A program made the translations under genes and the position numbers. This document shows positions 53,401 to 64,000 of a stretch of DNA of 64,000 bases, in pieces. Source of the stretch: Xestospongia bergquistia (Eukaryota; Porifera; Demospongiae; Haplosclerida; Petrosiidae). The notes below the pieces were generated by a model. The model saw nothing but the letters and a program-made list of their open reading frames with translations, was not told where the DNA came from and ran no database searches. The DNA lies in NCBI GenBank assembly GCA_963965975.1, contig OZ014420.1:1018001-1082000 (forward strand), in the 5' to 3' direction. The stretch's first letter is position 1. Each line of letters opens with the position of its first letter.

Positions 53401-53463
53401 TATCTGCTAGTACTAAGATTGGAGAGAGTACTAATAACAACAATATCACATTATCAGCTCTAG
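47480..53463 (+). other. RPTP-E ectodomain exons
   Basis: Signal plus Ig a 47480-47807; Ig: 47856-48107 (b), 48153-48470 (c), 48517-48792 (n), 48843-49100 (g), 49147-49464 (h), 49509-49784 (i), 49840-50157 (h), 50215-50490 (i), 50539-50859 (j), 50923-51255 (l), 51306-51623 (m). FN3: 51674-52003, 52052-52351, 52408-52689, 52749-52946 plus 52993-53088, 53137-53463. The doubled h-i pair has splice offsets of 693 and 706 bp, so the intron has changed since duplication. Confidence 0.85.
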
Positions 53464-56400
53464 GTAAGGTCCCCTTTAGTACAAATATATCACATAGTAC
53501 TGTGATTTTATATTTTATTTTACAGATTCAATGATAACAATGTCTTCAAGATTTCCCATAACAATAATTGCGAGCTCACTTTCTGTAGCAGTAATACTTC
53601 TTGTCATGACAATATGTATAGTAATACTAATGTAAGTTAAATCATTTTAAATTTAAAGTTGATGTATTCTGTTGTGTTCTCTGTAGTCTCAAGTTTCGGT
53701 TTCATCATAGAAATGTTGTCAACCTGAAAGAAAATGAAATGTGTGAAAATGAGAAATATGAGTTAAAGGATGGTTAGTTGTGCAAGCACAACAATATATT
53801 TTGTCTGTAGAGTTTTGTTACATATATGTATTGTTGGTTATATCAACCTTTGCACTGCATTACAATAATTATAATATTTTATTATTTAATTAATTGTATT
53901 ATTGTAATTATATTATTTATAGGTAAACATGACTATGCTGCTCTTGATATTAAACAAAGTTAGTTTTATCATTCAAAATTGTTAGTAATATTCCTTTATC
54001 ATTGACACACTGAGCAGTGGAAATACATGATTATGACACTTTTCATTTAAAGAAAGGTTAGTTATGTAATCTTGTTTCCATTACATATAATGTTGAATTA
54101 TTAGAAGAATGTGAATATGACATTATTGATTTAAAACATTGTTAAAAATTTCTTTAATTATAAATTAAATTTATTGGTTATCATTGTAGATATGCTGTAT
54201 GAAAATATTGGAGTTGGAATTAAATCTGATGTCATAGATCATCCTTCACTTAAAGGTACAATGAATTATAGTTATCAATTGATATGTACTATGACAATGA
54301 AACATAGAACCTACATATGAAGCAGTCTCTTGTTTTCACAATCATAGCTTTGGTCACAACATTAATGTTAATAATTTCTGTTCATTTGTTAAAACTTATC
54401 AACAATTTCTAGAAAACAAATTCAAGGTATATAATGAATAGATGCATACTCCTTTAATATACTGTTGCCTGTTTCTTTTGAAGGATATTGAGAAGTTGTC
54501 ATCAGTTAAATCATCTGAGATTGGAAAGATGCATTATAATAAAAATCGTTTTCAAAACATTATTCCTTGTAAGCGCAAAATTTTTTTAGTTAGTTATGAG
54601 TTTTCTCTTTTAACAGTTGATGACAACATTGTTCCATTAACTCCAATAAAAGGCAAAAAAGGATCAGATTATATCAATGCATCTTATGTTAATGTAAGTA
54701 TATCATTAGTACTAATGATATATTAATATCTATATTACACAGGGCTATAAGAGGAAGAATGCTTACATTGCAACACAAGGTCAGTTATAATCTGAGTTAA
54801 TATAAAATTCACACTACATTTGGTCATTATAGGACCTCTACCAAATACAGTTGTTGACTTTTGGAGGATGATATGGGAATATAGACTACCTACTATTGTT
54901 ATGTTAATTGAAACAGGAAAAGTAAGTCAATATTTCTTTTGTTTACACATTCTTTTCAAAATTTTTTTAGAGAACATGTACTTGTTACTGGCCAAAACAA
55001 GAAGGATATGAACAGGACTTTGGTCATGGTATCAATGTCACTCTACAATCAGTAAATGTGTATGAAGGATATACACAAAGAAAACTATTGATTAGAAATG
55101 TAAATATCCACACCTTATCTTTAACACTATTAACAGTGATCATTTTATACTTCCAGGCTAACATAGGAAGAATGTCATCTTTTGATATAACTCATTATCA
55201 TTTTACCGAGTGGTCTGATCATGGAGTACCTACTGATAAGATGTGTATGATTAAATTTATTGGTTATATTCGTAAGGCACATCCTCCTGAGGGAGTTCCT
55301 CTTGTAGTTCACTGTAGTGCTGGAGTGGGAAGAACTGGTACCTTCATTGTGTTAGATACTATGTTACAAAGACTGGAACAAGAAGAGAGTCTTAACATTT
55401 ATGAGTTCCTCTTAGAGATTAGGCATCAAAGAGTTAAACTAGTTCAAACTGAAGTAAACATTTATGTATGTGTACAACATAATGATTAGTCTCTTCCTCA
55501 TATATAGGTCCAGTATTTGTACATTCATGATTGTCTATCAGAGTACATCCAATGTGGTGATACTTCCTTTCCTATCACTGGAACATATGATATTATCAGA
55601 GAGCTAAGTCAAAGAAAGGAAGGAAAAAGTGGATTTGAAAGGCAATTTGAGGTTAGGTAATAATATTAATTCTAAATTACCTTTAATTTATAGCTCTTAA
55701 AAGAATTGTCAAACAGCACAACAACTCATTTTAATAGTCTGGAAAATTATTTTAATGCCAGCAAAGTTGATGTAAGAGATATTAATGAATATGCAATACA
55801 CTGTATTTCTCACAGGGTTACAAACAAAAGTCAATGTTCATAATAGCACAAGCACCACTCAGAGAGATCATACATGATTTTTGGAGAATGATATGGGAAC
55901 AAGAAAGTAAAACTATTGTATTTCTATGTGCTGAGAATGTGAGTTAGTTGACATCAACTTATAATTGTTATAATGTGTTAAATGATATAGGAAAAGAACT
56001 CTCATGTTTGTCCAGATCTGGTGAAAAAAGTGGTGAAACATGGAAGCATATCTGTTAAAATGGTATCTAAAGATCTAGAAATAGATTACATAGTAAAATA
56101 TCTTGAGCTAAATGAGGTACAAATTATCAATACATGCAGTAACTTATATTAAAATATTCAGAACAATTCTGATCAGATAATGTTAGTGAGTATCTTCTGG
56201 TATACTAGTTGGTCAGAACATATAAAGCCACAAACTGGAACTTCACTTCTCAATATGTTTGATGCCATAGTTAAAAATCAAAGTAAAACTGGTAACAAAC
56301 CTATTACTGTTGTATGCAAGTAAGTCATATACTATATATGTGTGTGTGTGTGAGTGTTGTATTTGTTAAAGTGATGGTGTTGGTAGAAGTGGTACATTTG

Positions 56401-56641
56401 TGAGTATCTACTCTGAACTTGAGAGAGTAAAGACAGAGGGAGTAGCTGATATATTTCAGTTTATAAAGAAAGCTAGAAGTCAGAGAGCAGGACTAGTCCA
56501 AGAATTGGTACGTTCCAGTGTAGTAGATATAGTAAATGATAATATTGTTATTGTTAGGAGCAGTACATATTTTGTCATGAAGTTCTTTCAGAATATGCAG
56601 AAGAAATGTCAAAATATGAGAACTTTAAGCACAATATGTGA
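47480..56641 (+). CDS. RPTP-E: receptor tyrosine phosphatase, 12 Ig + 5 FN3 + tyrosine-motif tail
   Basis: Intact gene of 38 exons, about 2391 residues. The first exon (47480-47807) contains both the signal peptide ([18 protein letters not shown]) and Ig a. The intron that separates them in RPTP-C is reduced here to 21 open bases, probably read as SGENYLF. Ig order a b c n g h i h i j l m: family k is missing and the h-i pair is doubled. Five FN3 domains, type 2 membrane helix and a tail of short tyrosine-motif exons follow. D1 keeps [10 protein letters not shown] (Cys at 55313-55315), but its WPD loop reads WSDHGVP. D2 keeps CNDGVGRSG, with WSE at the WPD position and no KNRY segment. The C-terminus reads [16 protein letters not shown] and ends at TGA 56639-56641. 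Confidence 0.9.
53526..54426 (+). other. RPTP-E type 2 membrane helix and tyrosine-motif micro-exon tail
   Basis: Membrane exon 53526-53631. Tail exons with motifs: 53687-53772 (EKYELKD), 53923-53958 (HDYAAL), 54018-54056 (HDYDTF), 54105-54140 (CEYDII), 54190-54255 (LYENI), 54308-54426 (TYEAV). Compared with RPTP-C, two repeat units are missing. The YENI unit is kept, while the YxxM motif is YEAV here. All small exons are phase 1-1. Confidence 0.8.
54484..56641 (+). other. RPTP-E PTP domains D1 and D2
   Basis: D1: 54484-54568 (KNRFQNIIP), 54617-54693, 54743-54779, 54833-54921, 54971-55099, 55157-55453 (WSD at 55211-55219), 55508-55651. D2: 55694-55771, 55816-55938, 55991-56116, 56162-56319, 56372-56507, 56558-56641. 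Intron sequences match RPTP-C more closely than A, B or D, except around the D2 catalytic loop, where all copies agree. Confidence 0.84.
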
Positions 56642-56831
56642 CAATAACAATATAGCTGTAGTTTTAACTATTACACGATGACAATTATTAGCTCAATATA
56701 CAATGCAATGAATGAAGTTCTATGTATTAGTATAGTAGATTTGTATGCAATGTTGTACAATAATTATTAATTTAGTGATGTAATTAATTGTTGTGTATTG
56801 CTTTGTTTATCTGCCCTTGCAATACTTAGGT

Positions 56832-57535
56832 AAAGTCCTGATGATTACGTAAAGATATTGTCCATTGCTTTGTATATTTTTATATAGTGCTGTTATGTTT
56901 TAATGTCATCATTAGCTATTTATACAATGTAATGAGAAATACTGTTGTCTTTCTTATGTATGACAACATTAATCCATTTTTTAGCTTTTTTAGATCCTAT
57001 TAACTCCTTCTACAGTTAAAATGTTGTAAATAGAGAAATATTAGACAAATAAATAATTATAGTTAAACATCAATATAACAAGACTGTTTTTAAACAAAAG
57101 TTTGTTACTGAACAAGCAGGTCAATGCAAATTTGTCATGTAGCTAGCTAATACATTATAGTTGCCATATTTGGGCAAAGTCTGGTAGCATATACATGTTG
57201 TCCGTTACTTTGTTTATTTCTATATAGTGCTGTTGATATTTATAATATCATCATTAGTTACATATACAATACAATGAGAAATCTAATTGCCTTTTTATGT
57301 AAGACAACATTAGTCCATTTTATTTATTAGTTTAAACTACTGTAAACACTGTTAATTCCTTTAGATGTTTTTGAGTGTTAGACAAAATTAATGTATTAAT
57401 AACATGTATATAATAACATACAGTCATACAATACGTCAAATTAAGATTAAACAAAAATTTATTACAGACTAAGCAGGTCAATACAAATTAGTTATATCTA
57501 GCTATTACATTACAGTGAATGATAAGTATTATAGG
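56832..57535 (+). repeat. Intergenic repeat, copy 2
   Basis: Same spacer as 24995-25690 and 58078-58790, again with the internal block repeated twice (near 56868 and 57200). No gene seen. The next 200 bases lead to the signal-peptide exon of the mini-gene. Confidence 0.72.
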
Positions 57536-57740
57536 TTGAAGGCATGCAGTCGTCCGATTGCATTAACTGTAGACAAATTATTAATAGAAGTTTTGCTTTT
57601 AAGTTTTGTTTTATTTTATGTTACTTCTTTCACAATATAAAAATAAGTGGCAATGTTGTTACAGATCATCAGTAACCTTATAGTATTAATAATTGTAATT
57701 ACATTTACTCCACCTCTTTTGGTTGTTCTTTATTTCAAAA

Positions 57741-58047
57741 ATGAAAGCTCTAGCTCTTCCAATTACAGTGTACTTTTTCTATTGCTATTTTCTTTTTGTC
57801 GAAACGAGTAAGTATATACATGTAATTTTATATGTATGTATAAATGTTCTACAGGTCCCAATGTCTAGGTAAAACAATAAAGTAGTTATTGTCATATACA
57901 ATATTTTATTTATAAACCTTCCTTTGTTTTATAGATGCAATCAATGCAAAGACTTCAAGTCTTGGAGTAGTAATATCTGTTAGCTTACTTGTTGTAACAA
58001 TAATACTTCTTGTGATGTCAATATTTATCATATTAATGTTAGCTTAA
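57741..58047 (+). CDS. Mini-gene: signal peptide joined to a type 2 membrane helix
   Basis: Exon 57741-57807 encodes a signal peptide starting MKALALPITVYFFYCYFLF and ends in phase 1 before GTAAGT. Exon 57935-58047 starts in the matching phase and encodes a helix ([20 protein letters not shown]) closely similar to the membrane exon of RPTP-C, then a stop (TAA 58045-58047). The joined frame is open, about 59 residues, with no ectodomain and no phosphatase. It sits between two copies of the intergenic repeat. It may be a deletion relic that happens to stay open, or a tiny membrane protein; expression is unknown. Confidence 0.5.
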
Positions 58048-58077
58048 TTATTACTATTTTAAAATTTTTCATGTGTA

Positions 58078-58790
58078 AAGTCCTAAATATATTGTCCATT
58101 GCTTTGTACATTTCTATATAGTGCTGTTATGTTTTTAATGTCATCATTAGCTATTTATACAATGTAATGAGAAATACTGTTGTCTTTCTTATGTATGACA
58201 ACATCAATCCATTTTGTTAGCTTTTTTGTAGATCCTATTAACTCCTTCTACAGTTAAGATGTTGTAAATAGAGAAATATTAGACAAATAAATAATTATAG
58301 TTAAACATCAATGCAACAAGACTGTTTTTAAACAAAAGTTTGTTACTGAACAAGCAGGTCAATGCAAATTTGTCATGTAGCTAGCTAATACATTACAGTT
58401 GCCATATTTGGGAAAAAAACTGGTTTCATAACATGTTGTCCATTAGTTCATTTCTATATAATGCTGTTGATATTTTTAATATCATCATTAGCTACTTATA
58501 CAATGTAATGGGAAATCTAATTGCCTTTTTACGTAAGACAACATTAGTCCATTTTATTTTGTTAGCTTAAACTATACTGTAAACACTATTAATTCCTTGA
58601 GATGTTTTTGAGCATTAGACAAAAATTAATAATTATATTAATAACATGCATATAATATCATACAGACATGCAATACATTAATTTGAGATTAAATAGAAGT
58701 TTATTATTGACTAAGTAGGTTAATATAAAGTAGTTATATTTAGCTACTACATTATAGTGAATGATGATAATTACATTTACTCTACCTTCT
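58078..58790 (+). repeat. Intergenic repeat, copy 3
   Basis: Closest to copy 2 (56832-57535): long stretches agree base for base, including the segment with AACAAGCAGGTCAATGCAAA. It ends just before the first exon of RPTP-F. Confidence 0.75.
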
Positions 58791-58814
58791 TTGGTTTGGT
58801 TGTTTATTTCAAAG

Positions 58815-60941
58815 ATGAAGGCTCTAGCTCTCCTAATTACAGTGTGTTTATTCTTTTGTTATTTTCCAAATGTTGAAACCTGTAAGTGTTTATATTGATT
58901 TTTAAGTTAATTAAATGTTTCTTTCATTTTAGTCATATGTACTACCAATATTACAATAAATAAAGTTCAACTTACAATTGTCACTAATAACACTAATATA
59001 CTGGTCTATGTTGGTAGTAATGTAACTCTTCAATGTGTTTGTGACAATGACACAGTACAGTGGTATTATAATGGGACTAACATATCTGATGGAATGTTGG
59101 CTTTGATGTCATTGAAGCAATCAAACAGTGGTACATATACCTGTAAAGGAAAGATACAAATTGCACCTTATAATATCACTTTCACTGTTTACAGTAAGTC
59201 AGTTTATATTGAACTGTTAAGCTAATTAACATATAACTAACATCTCCCTCCTTTAGCTATTAATATCAGTGGTAACTATACTGACTTACAAGTTGGTAGT
59301 ACTAAAGATATTACATGTCAAACAGATCCTATCATTCCTAATGTCACAATAACTTGGTATAATATATCCAGTAACACAATTATTAACTCAACCAAATTAA
59401 CATTGAATCCTGTAACACTCTTTGATCACAATATACTCTACACATGTGTACTACAGTCTAACATGTATCCATCTCTGGAGAATAAAACTATCAATATAAC
59501 AGTACAAAGTAATATATATGATAAGTATATTAACGTTATTATAATTCAATATAGATACAACTGTCACACAAGTCTCTATGTTATCACTTCAAACAGTAAC
59601 CATTGGATCATCAATAGTTATTGTATGTAACATTACTCTTAATACAGCCATTGGTCCTGATCTATCAGTTCTTAACTACACCTGGTTTCATAATAACATT
59701 GATATAACTAACATCATAACTAACCAGAGATTGATACTATTCCTTAGTAATAATGGAAAGACATTTACTACTACTTTACAAATCATATTAGTTCAACCTT
59801 CTAATGCTGGAGTATATCAATGTAATGCTGGTATTGTTGGTGATAATACAATTATTAGTAACACTACAAATTTATGTGTAAAAGGTATTGTATAAGTTGA
59901 CTATTTAACTTGTTAGTTATCTTCATTGTTAGTTTACAAAAATGACTTACTTCCTCTAAGTGCCTTTCAAGGTCTACAACTAGGAGAAAAGTTCATACAT
60001 AACTGTGTAGTTGGAAGTATTATTGGACTATCTATATCATGGTGGAAAAATAATATTTTATTTGTGGATGGTAACAAAATAGAAACTCCACCACTCCTTC
60101 CATTTGATAACAATACCAACTATACCTGTATTATATCAATACAAAAAAATCCTTCTGGTTGTCCTAAAAATCAATACAGAGAATATGTCATTAGATTGAA
60201 AAGTGAGTTTATATATAAATAATTAAACGTTATATCTATTTATTTCAGCTACTCATATAACATCAATCTCAATGAAGCCAACAGTAACAGTAACCATTGG
60301 ATCATCAACAGTTATTGTATGTAACATTACTCTTAATACAGCCATTGGTCCTGATCTATCAGTACTTAACTATTACTGGTATCATAATAATATTGATATA
60401 ACTAACAGGAGTGAGATATTTGATCAGAACAAATATATCAGTAATACAATTACTATTATACTGAATATCACATCTGTTCAACCTGAAAGTGCTGGAATAT
60501 ATGAATGTAGAGCTGGTATTGTTGGTGGTGATGTAGTGACTAATATCACAAATCTATGTGTAGCAGGTAAAAATAAATTGCAATATACGTATTCATTATA
60601 GTTGATGATGGCAAATTAAATTCTAAAAATATACACTAATTTAATTTTATAATAAACTATAATAATTAATTGTTTTCCTTTGTTCAGTTGACAATATCAC
60701 AATTAATGGAAACTACACTAACTTAAGACTTGGAGATATTAAAGAGTATAACTGTACTTCAGGTTACACAGAGTCAGGAGTAATTATTCAATGGAATTCA
60801 TCTGATGTAGTATTTAATAATCCTCTGATAATTACTGTAAACCAATCAGTTAACAATACCAGGTATACATGTATCATTACAATAAATGGTAATCCTGACA
60901 GCTGTAAGGCTCAAACAAAAGATATAGTACTTATTGTCAGA

Positions 60942-60984
<43 letters not shown>

Positions 60985-63900
60985 TAAATACACTTATATT
61001 TTTGTCTTGTTGTCATTAGATACTTTTGTGACAAACATCAACATTTCTGTAAAATCTTTGAACCTTTCCACACCTCAAAATTTATCATGTTTCATTACTA
61101 CTAACACTGATGTCAATACTACTAAACTAGACAATATAGTGAATGTGATCTGGTATCAATATAACGGAACAAGGAACGATGTTTCTCTATTCTCAAATAA
61201 CTACAGAGTTCGCTCAACTACTAGTGTAGGGAAAATGATGTTTGAGAGTAAATTAGAGTTTAAACAAGTGAGAGCTTCAATGGCTGGTCAGTATACATGT
61301 GTAGCATGGATAGAAGAGGAGATATACAAGAATATGAGAGACCACACTAATGTGTTAGTGAAATGTAAGTATAATTTTTTTATATACACTCATTGTCAAG
61401 TGCTGGCATTACTTGTTCCATTTCACAGTTCCTAATAATCCAACATATTCCATTACTATTGATCCCTTAAAGTCATATTATGATGTTGGAACTAATGTTA
61501 CTCTCACTTGTACTAGTATATATCCATCCTCCTCTCTGATTGATGTGGATACTAATGTAACTATACAATGGAAATATGGAAATAACACTATCAAATCATA
61601 TACAACATTTAATAACTATACAAATCACACTTTACAACATCATCTCAATAATTTGAAATTATCAGATGCTGGAGGGTATATCTGTTTTTCCTATCTTAGT
61701 ACTACCAGATATAATACTTACATCAGATCTAGTGATATCATAAAATCTGATACTACACTTGGAGTTCAAGGTAAGTAAAACTTTATGAACTATATTTTCA
61801 TTATATCTTAATTATTACACAGTAGGTATTAGAGTTGTCATTAATACAAGTCATCCTATACTACTGGATTATCCAGGATATAATGAAGTAACTATAAACT
61901 GTTGTTCTTATTATAAATCAACAGAACTACTGAGACTAATAAAAACTGAGTGGTCATATATACACAATGGAAGTACTACATATAATGTTACTGAACACAA
62001 TAATACATTGGATAATTGTAGTCAATTACCAAAGACATTGAATATATCTGGAAATTATACGTTTACTTGTTCCAGTAACTTTCTATTGAATAAGTCAGTG
62101 ATCACTGGATATTATTCCAATAATGTCACAGTGATTGTTAAAGGTGAGATTTACAAAGATATAATCTTATTACTATAAAATTACCATAGGTCCTATACTT
62201 CCAAATGTTCCCAACATATTGAAAGTAACAGGCATTACACCTACTTCAGTTAATATCTCTTGGATAGTAACAGATGTTACATATACACCTGAAAACTATA
62301 CTGTTCACTACAGCACATCTCTCAATAAACTCAGCAACATTAGTGATATTGTTAGAGGAACTACTGATATCAATGCATTTATTGAACTAAGAAACAAGAG
62401 ATATTCTATTGTCCTCACTGATCTATATCCAGGTGTAAAATATAATTATTACATCTCTACAATCAACACTGTAGGAAGAGTTAACTCTAGTTATAGTAAT
62501 TTTTATACCATAGATGCAGGTAAGAATGGTAATGTATAGTTAGTAATGTTACACTTTATTTTAGCACCATCTGGTGTACCACAATATTTCACTACTACTA
62601 AAGTGACAGCAAATAACATTACATTTTCATGGCTTCCACCTTTGATACACTTAAGGAATGGCAACATAACTCACTATTCTTTAAGATGTAGTTATGACAA
62701 CTCTACTGAAATCATCACTTTAGAACATCTTCAAATTCATGACACTTCATATTTATTGATCAATCTTCTACCTTACACTAACTATTTCTGTAATATTAGT
62801 GCATTTACGAATGGTGGTGAAGGACCATCTGCTAACACTGTAGTGAGAACAAATGAAGACAGTAAGATGGTATATTTTTTAATTATTAGTATCATATTGT
62901 CTTTCATAGTCCCAGGGATTCCATCAAATCTAAACATCAGTTTCATTAATTCCACTACCTTATTGCTATTCTGGTCACAACCATTAATACCCAATGGTAT
63001 TATCATTAAGTACACTATTAACTGTATAAGAGAGAACAATAAGAACCACACTGTAGTGACTAGTACTACAATGACACTAGTGTCAGATCTAAGTCCATAT
63101 ACTAACTACACATGTTCTGTATTTGGACACACAAGAGTTGGTATGGGACCACCAATAACAGGAATAGGTCTTACTGATGAAGATAGTGAGTACAGAATAC
63201 AGAGTAGCCATGTTAATTCATTTACTAATATTGTATTTCAGTTCCAGAACAAGTACAAAATGTCACAGTCATTATATTAAACAGTAGTACAGTTCATGTA
63301 CATTGGAGTAGTCCTTTTATTCCCAATGGTGTTATTATTTACTATGAGTTAAAGATATTTATTCTTGAAGATCTATTGGACACTCTTAACTCATCATTAA
63401 CTGACACTAATCATGTACTAGACATAACTCTAGGTAAGATATTGTTTGTGTTACTAGTTAATGTTCTGATCTAATAGATCCATTTATACCATATAATATA
63501 TCTGTGGCTGGAGCTACTATTAAAGGAAGAGGAGAAGTTGTTTCAAGTGCTGTGTTTTTTACACAACAAGGAAGTAAGATAGTTGTGATATATTTCTTAC
63601 TTTCAATTAACTTTTAGTTCCTCAATATGGTCCTCAGAATATAACAGGGAAATGGTTGAATGGAACATCTATTAAAGTTAGTTGGTTAGCTCTGACTCTT
63701 GTAGAGGCAAGAGGCTTCATTACAAACTACACTGTGACTGTACAACCTGTTCAGTTAACTAGTAGTAATAGGAAGAGAGAGGAGACTAGTAAATTATTAA
63801 AATTTACAACTTCATCATCTAATGAAACTAGTATTGTTATAACAAGTAGTTTAGATCCTACACTAGACTATGTAATATCAGTGTCTGCTAGTACTAAGAT

Positions 63901-64000
63901 TGGAGAGAGTACTAATAACACCAATATCACATTATCAGCTCTAGGTAAGACAAATAAAGCACTTATGTGTCACATCAGAGATTTTCATTCCTTTGTTTTT
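58815..64000 (+). CDS. RPTP-F: receptor tyrosine phosphatase, 5' part (cut by the window end)
   Basis: Signal peptide exon 58815-58881 (MKALALLITVCLFFCYFPNVET). Nine Ig exons in the order a b c d c o e f m, so the whole g-l stretch present in B and C is absent. Five FN3 domains follow, all in frame. After the last FN3 exon (ends 63944) the intron sequence matches that before the type 2 membrane exon of RPTP-C almost base for base, so the membrane helix should start within a few bases beyond the window. The cytoplasmic part is not visible; by that intron it should be of the C/E type with tyrosine-motif exons. Confidence 0.87.
58933..63944 (+). other. RPTP-F ectodomain exons
   Basis: Ig: 58933-59193 (a), 59257-59508 (b), 59555-59884 (c), 59933-60202 (d), 60249-60566 (c), 60688-60942 (o), 61020-61364 (e), 61429-61770 (f), 61826-62143 (m). 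FN3: 62190-62519, 62565-62861, 62910-63185, 63242-63433 plus 63478-63573, 63618-63944. All lengths fit phase 1-1. The e exon is open here and in C, which identifies the extra T in gene B as the aberrant state. Confidence 0.85.
60943..60983 (+). repeat. (TAA)n microsatellite in an RPTP-F intron
   Basis: About 13 units of TAA start right at the GT donor of the intron between Ig o and Ig e. The homologous introns of B and C have no such run. Confidence 0.9.

Overview
The window reads as nuclear DNA of an early-branching animal, most likely a demosponge of the Amphimedon type. That identification is inference: the DNA is AT-rich, most introns are about 45-60 bp, and it holds a tandem family of very large receptor tyrosine phosphatases (RPTPs). 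All genes lie on the + strand. I see no rRNA, tRNA, CRISPR array or autonomous transposon. Exon coordinates were worked out by hand from GT-AG sites, reading-frame phase and comparison between copies; all lengths are hand counts.

Layout: RPTP-A (424-9154, intact), decayed pseudogene A' (9690-14010), RPTP-B (14402-24803, complete but with two single-base frame breaks), truncated pseudogene B' (25719-26892), RPTP-C (27704-39511, intact, longest), a relic (39920-40110), a beta-helix open reading frame (41005-41865) abutting a broken RPTP body D (41902-46400), a relic (46955-47325), RPTP-E (47480-56641, intact), a mini-gene of signal peptide plus membrane segment (57741-58047), and the 5' part of RPTP-F (58815 to the window end).

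Every full copy has the same plan: signal peptide, 9-19 Ig-like domains, five fibronectin type III (FN3) domains, one membrane helix, a juxtamembrane tail, then two PTP domains. D1 carries [10 protein letters not shown] and D2 carries CNDGVGRSG. Each Ig and most FN3 domains are one exon bounded by phase-1 introns. The Ig exons fall into recurring families, lettered here by hallmark: a VGSNVTLQC; b [11 protein letters not shown]; c [10 protein letters not shown]; d [12 protein letters not shown]; e NTDINTTKLDNIV; f TIQWKYG; g [11 protein letters not shown]; h [16 protein letters not shown]; i SLNSTQYTC; j [10 protein letters not shown]; k ALFEWKKGD; l HFEWRNKQ; m [15 protein letters not shown]; n [10 protein letters not shown]; o [13 protein letters not shown]. 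Orders: A = a b c n g h i j k l m; B = a b c d c o e f g h i j k l m; C = a b c d c d c d c o e f g h i j k l m; E = a b c n g h i h i j l m; F = a b c d c o e f m.

The cytoplasmic halves come in two types. Type 1 (A, B, D) has one membrane exon and a short basic tail. Type 2 (C, E and, from its last intron, probably F) has a different membrane helix followed by a string of tiny exons, most carrying one YxxPhi-type tyrosine motif. Ectodomain type and cytoplasmic type are reassorted among copies. With exon duplication, patchy homogenisation, pseudogenes and a possible beta-helix/RPTP junction, this looks like a fast-evolving receptor cluster that couples variable Ig ectodomains to tyrosine-phosphate signalling. 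A role in self/non-self recognition is speculation.
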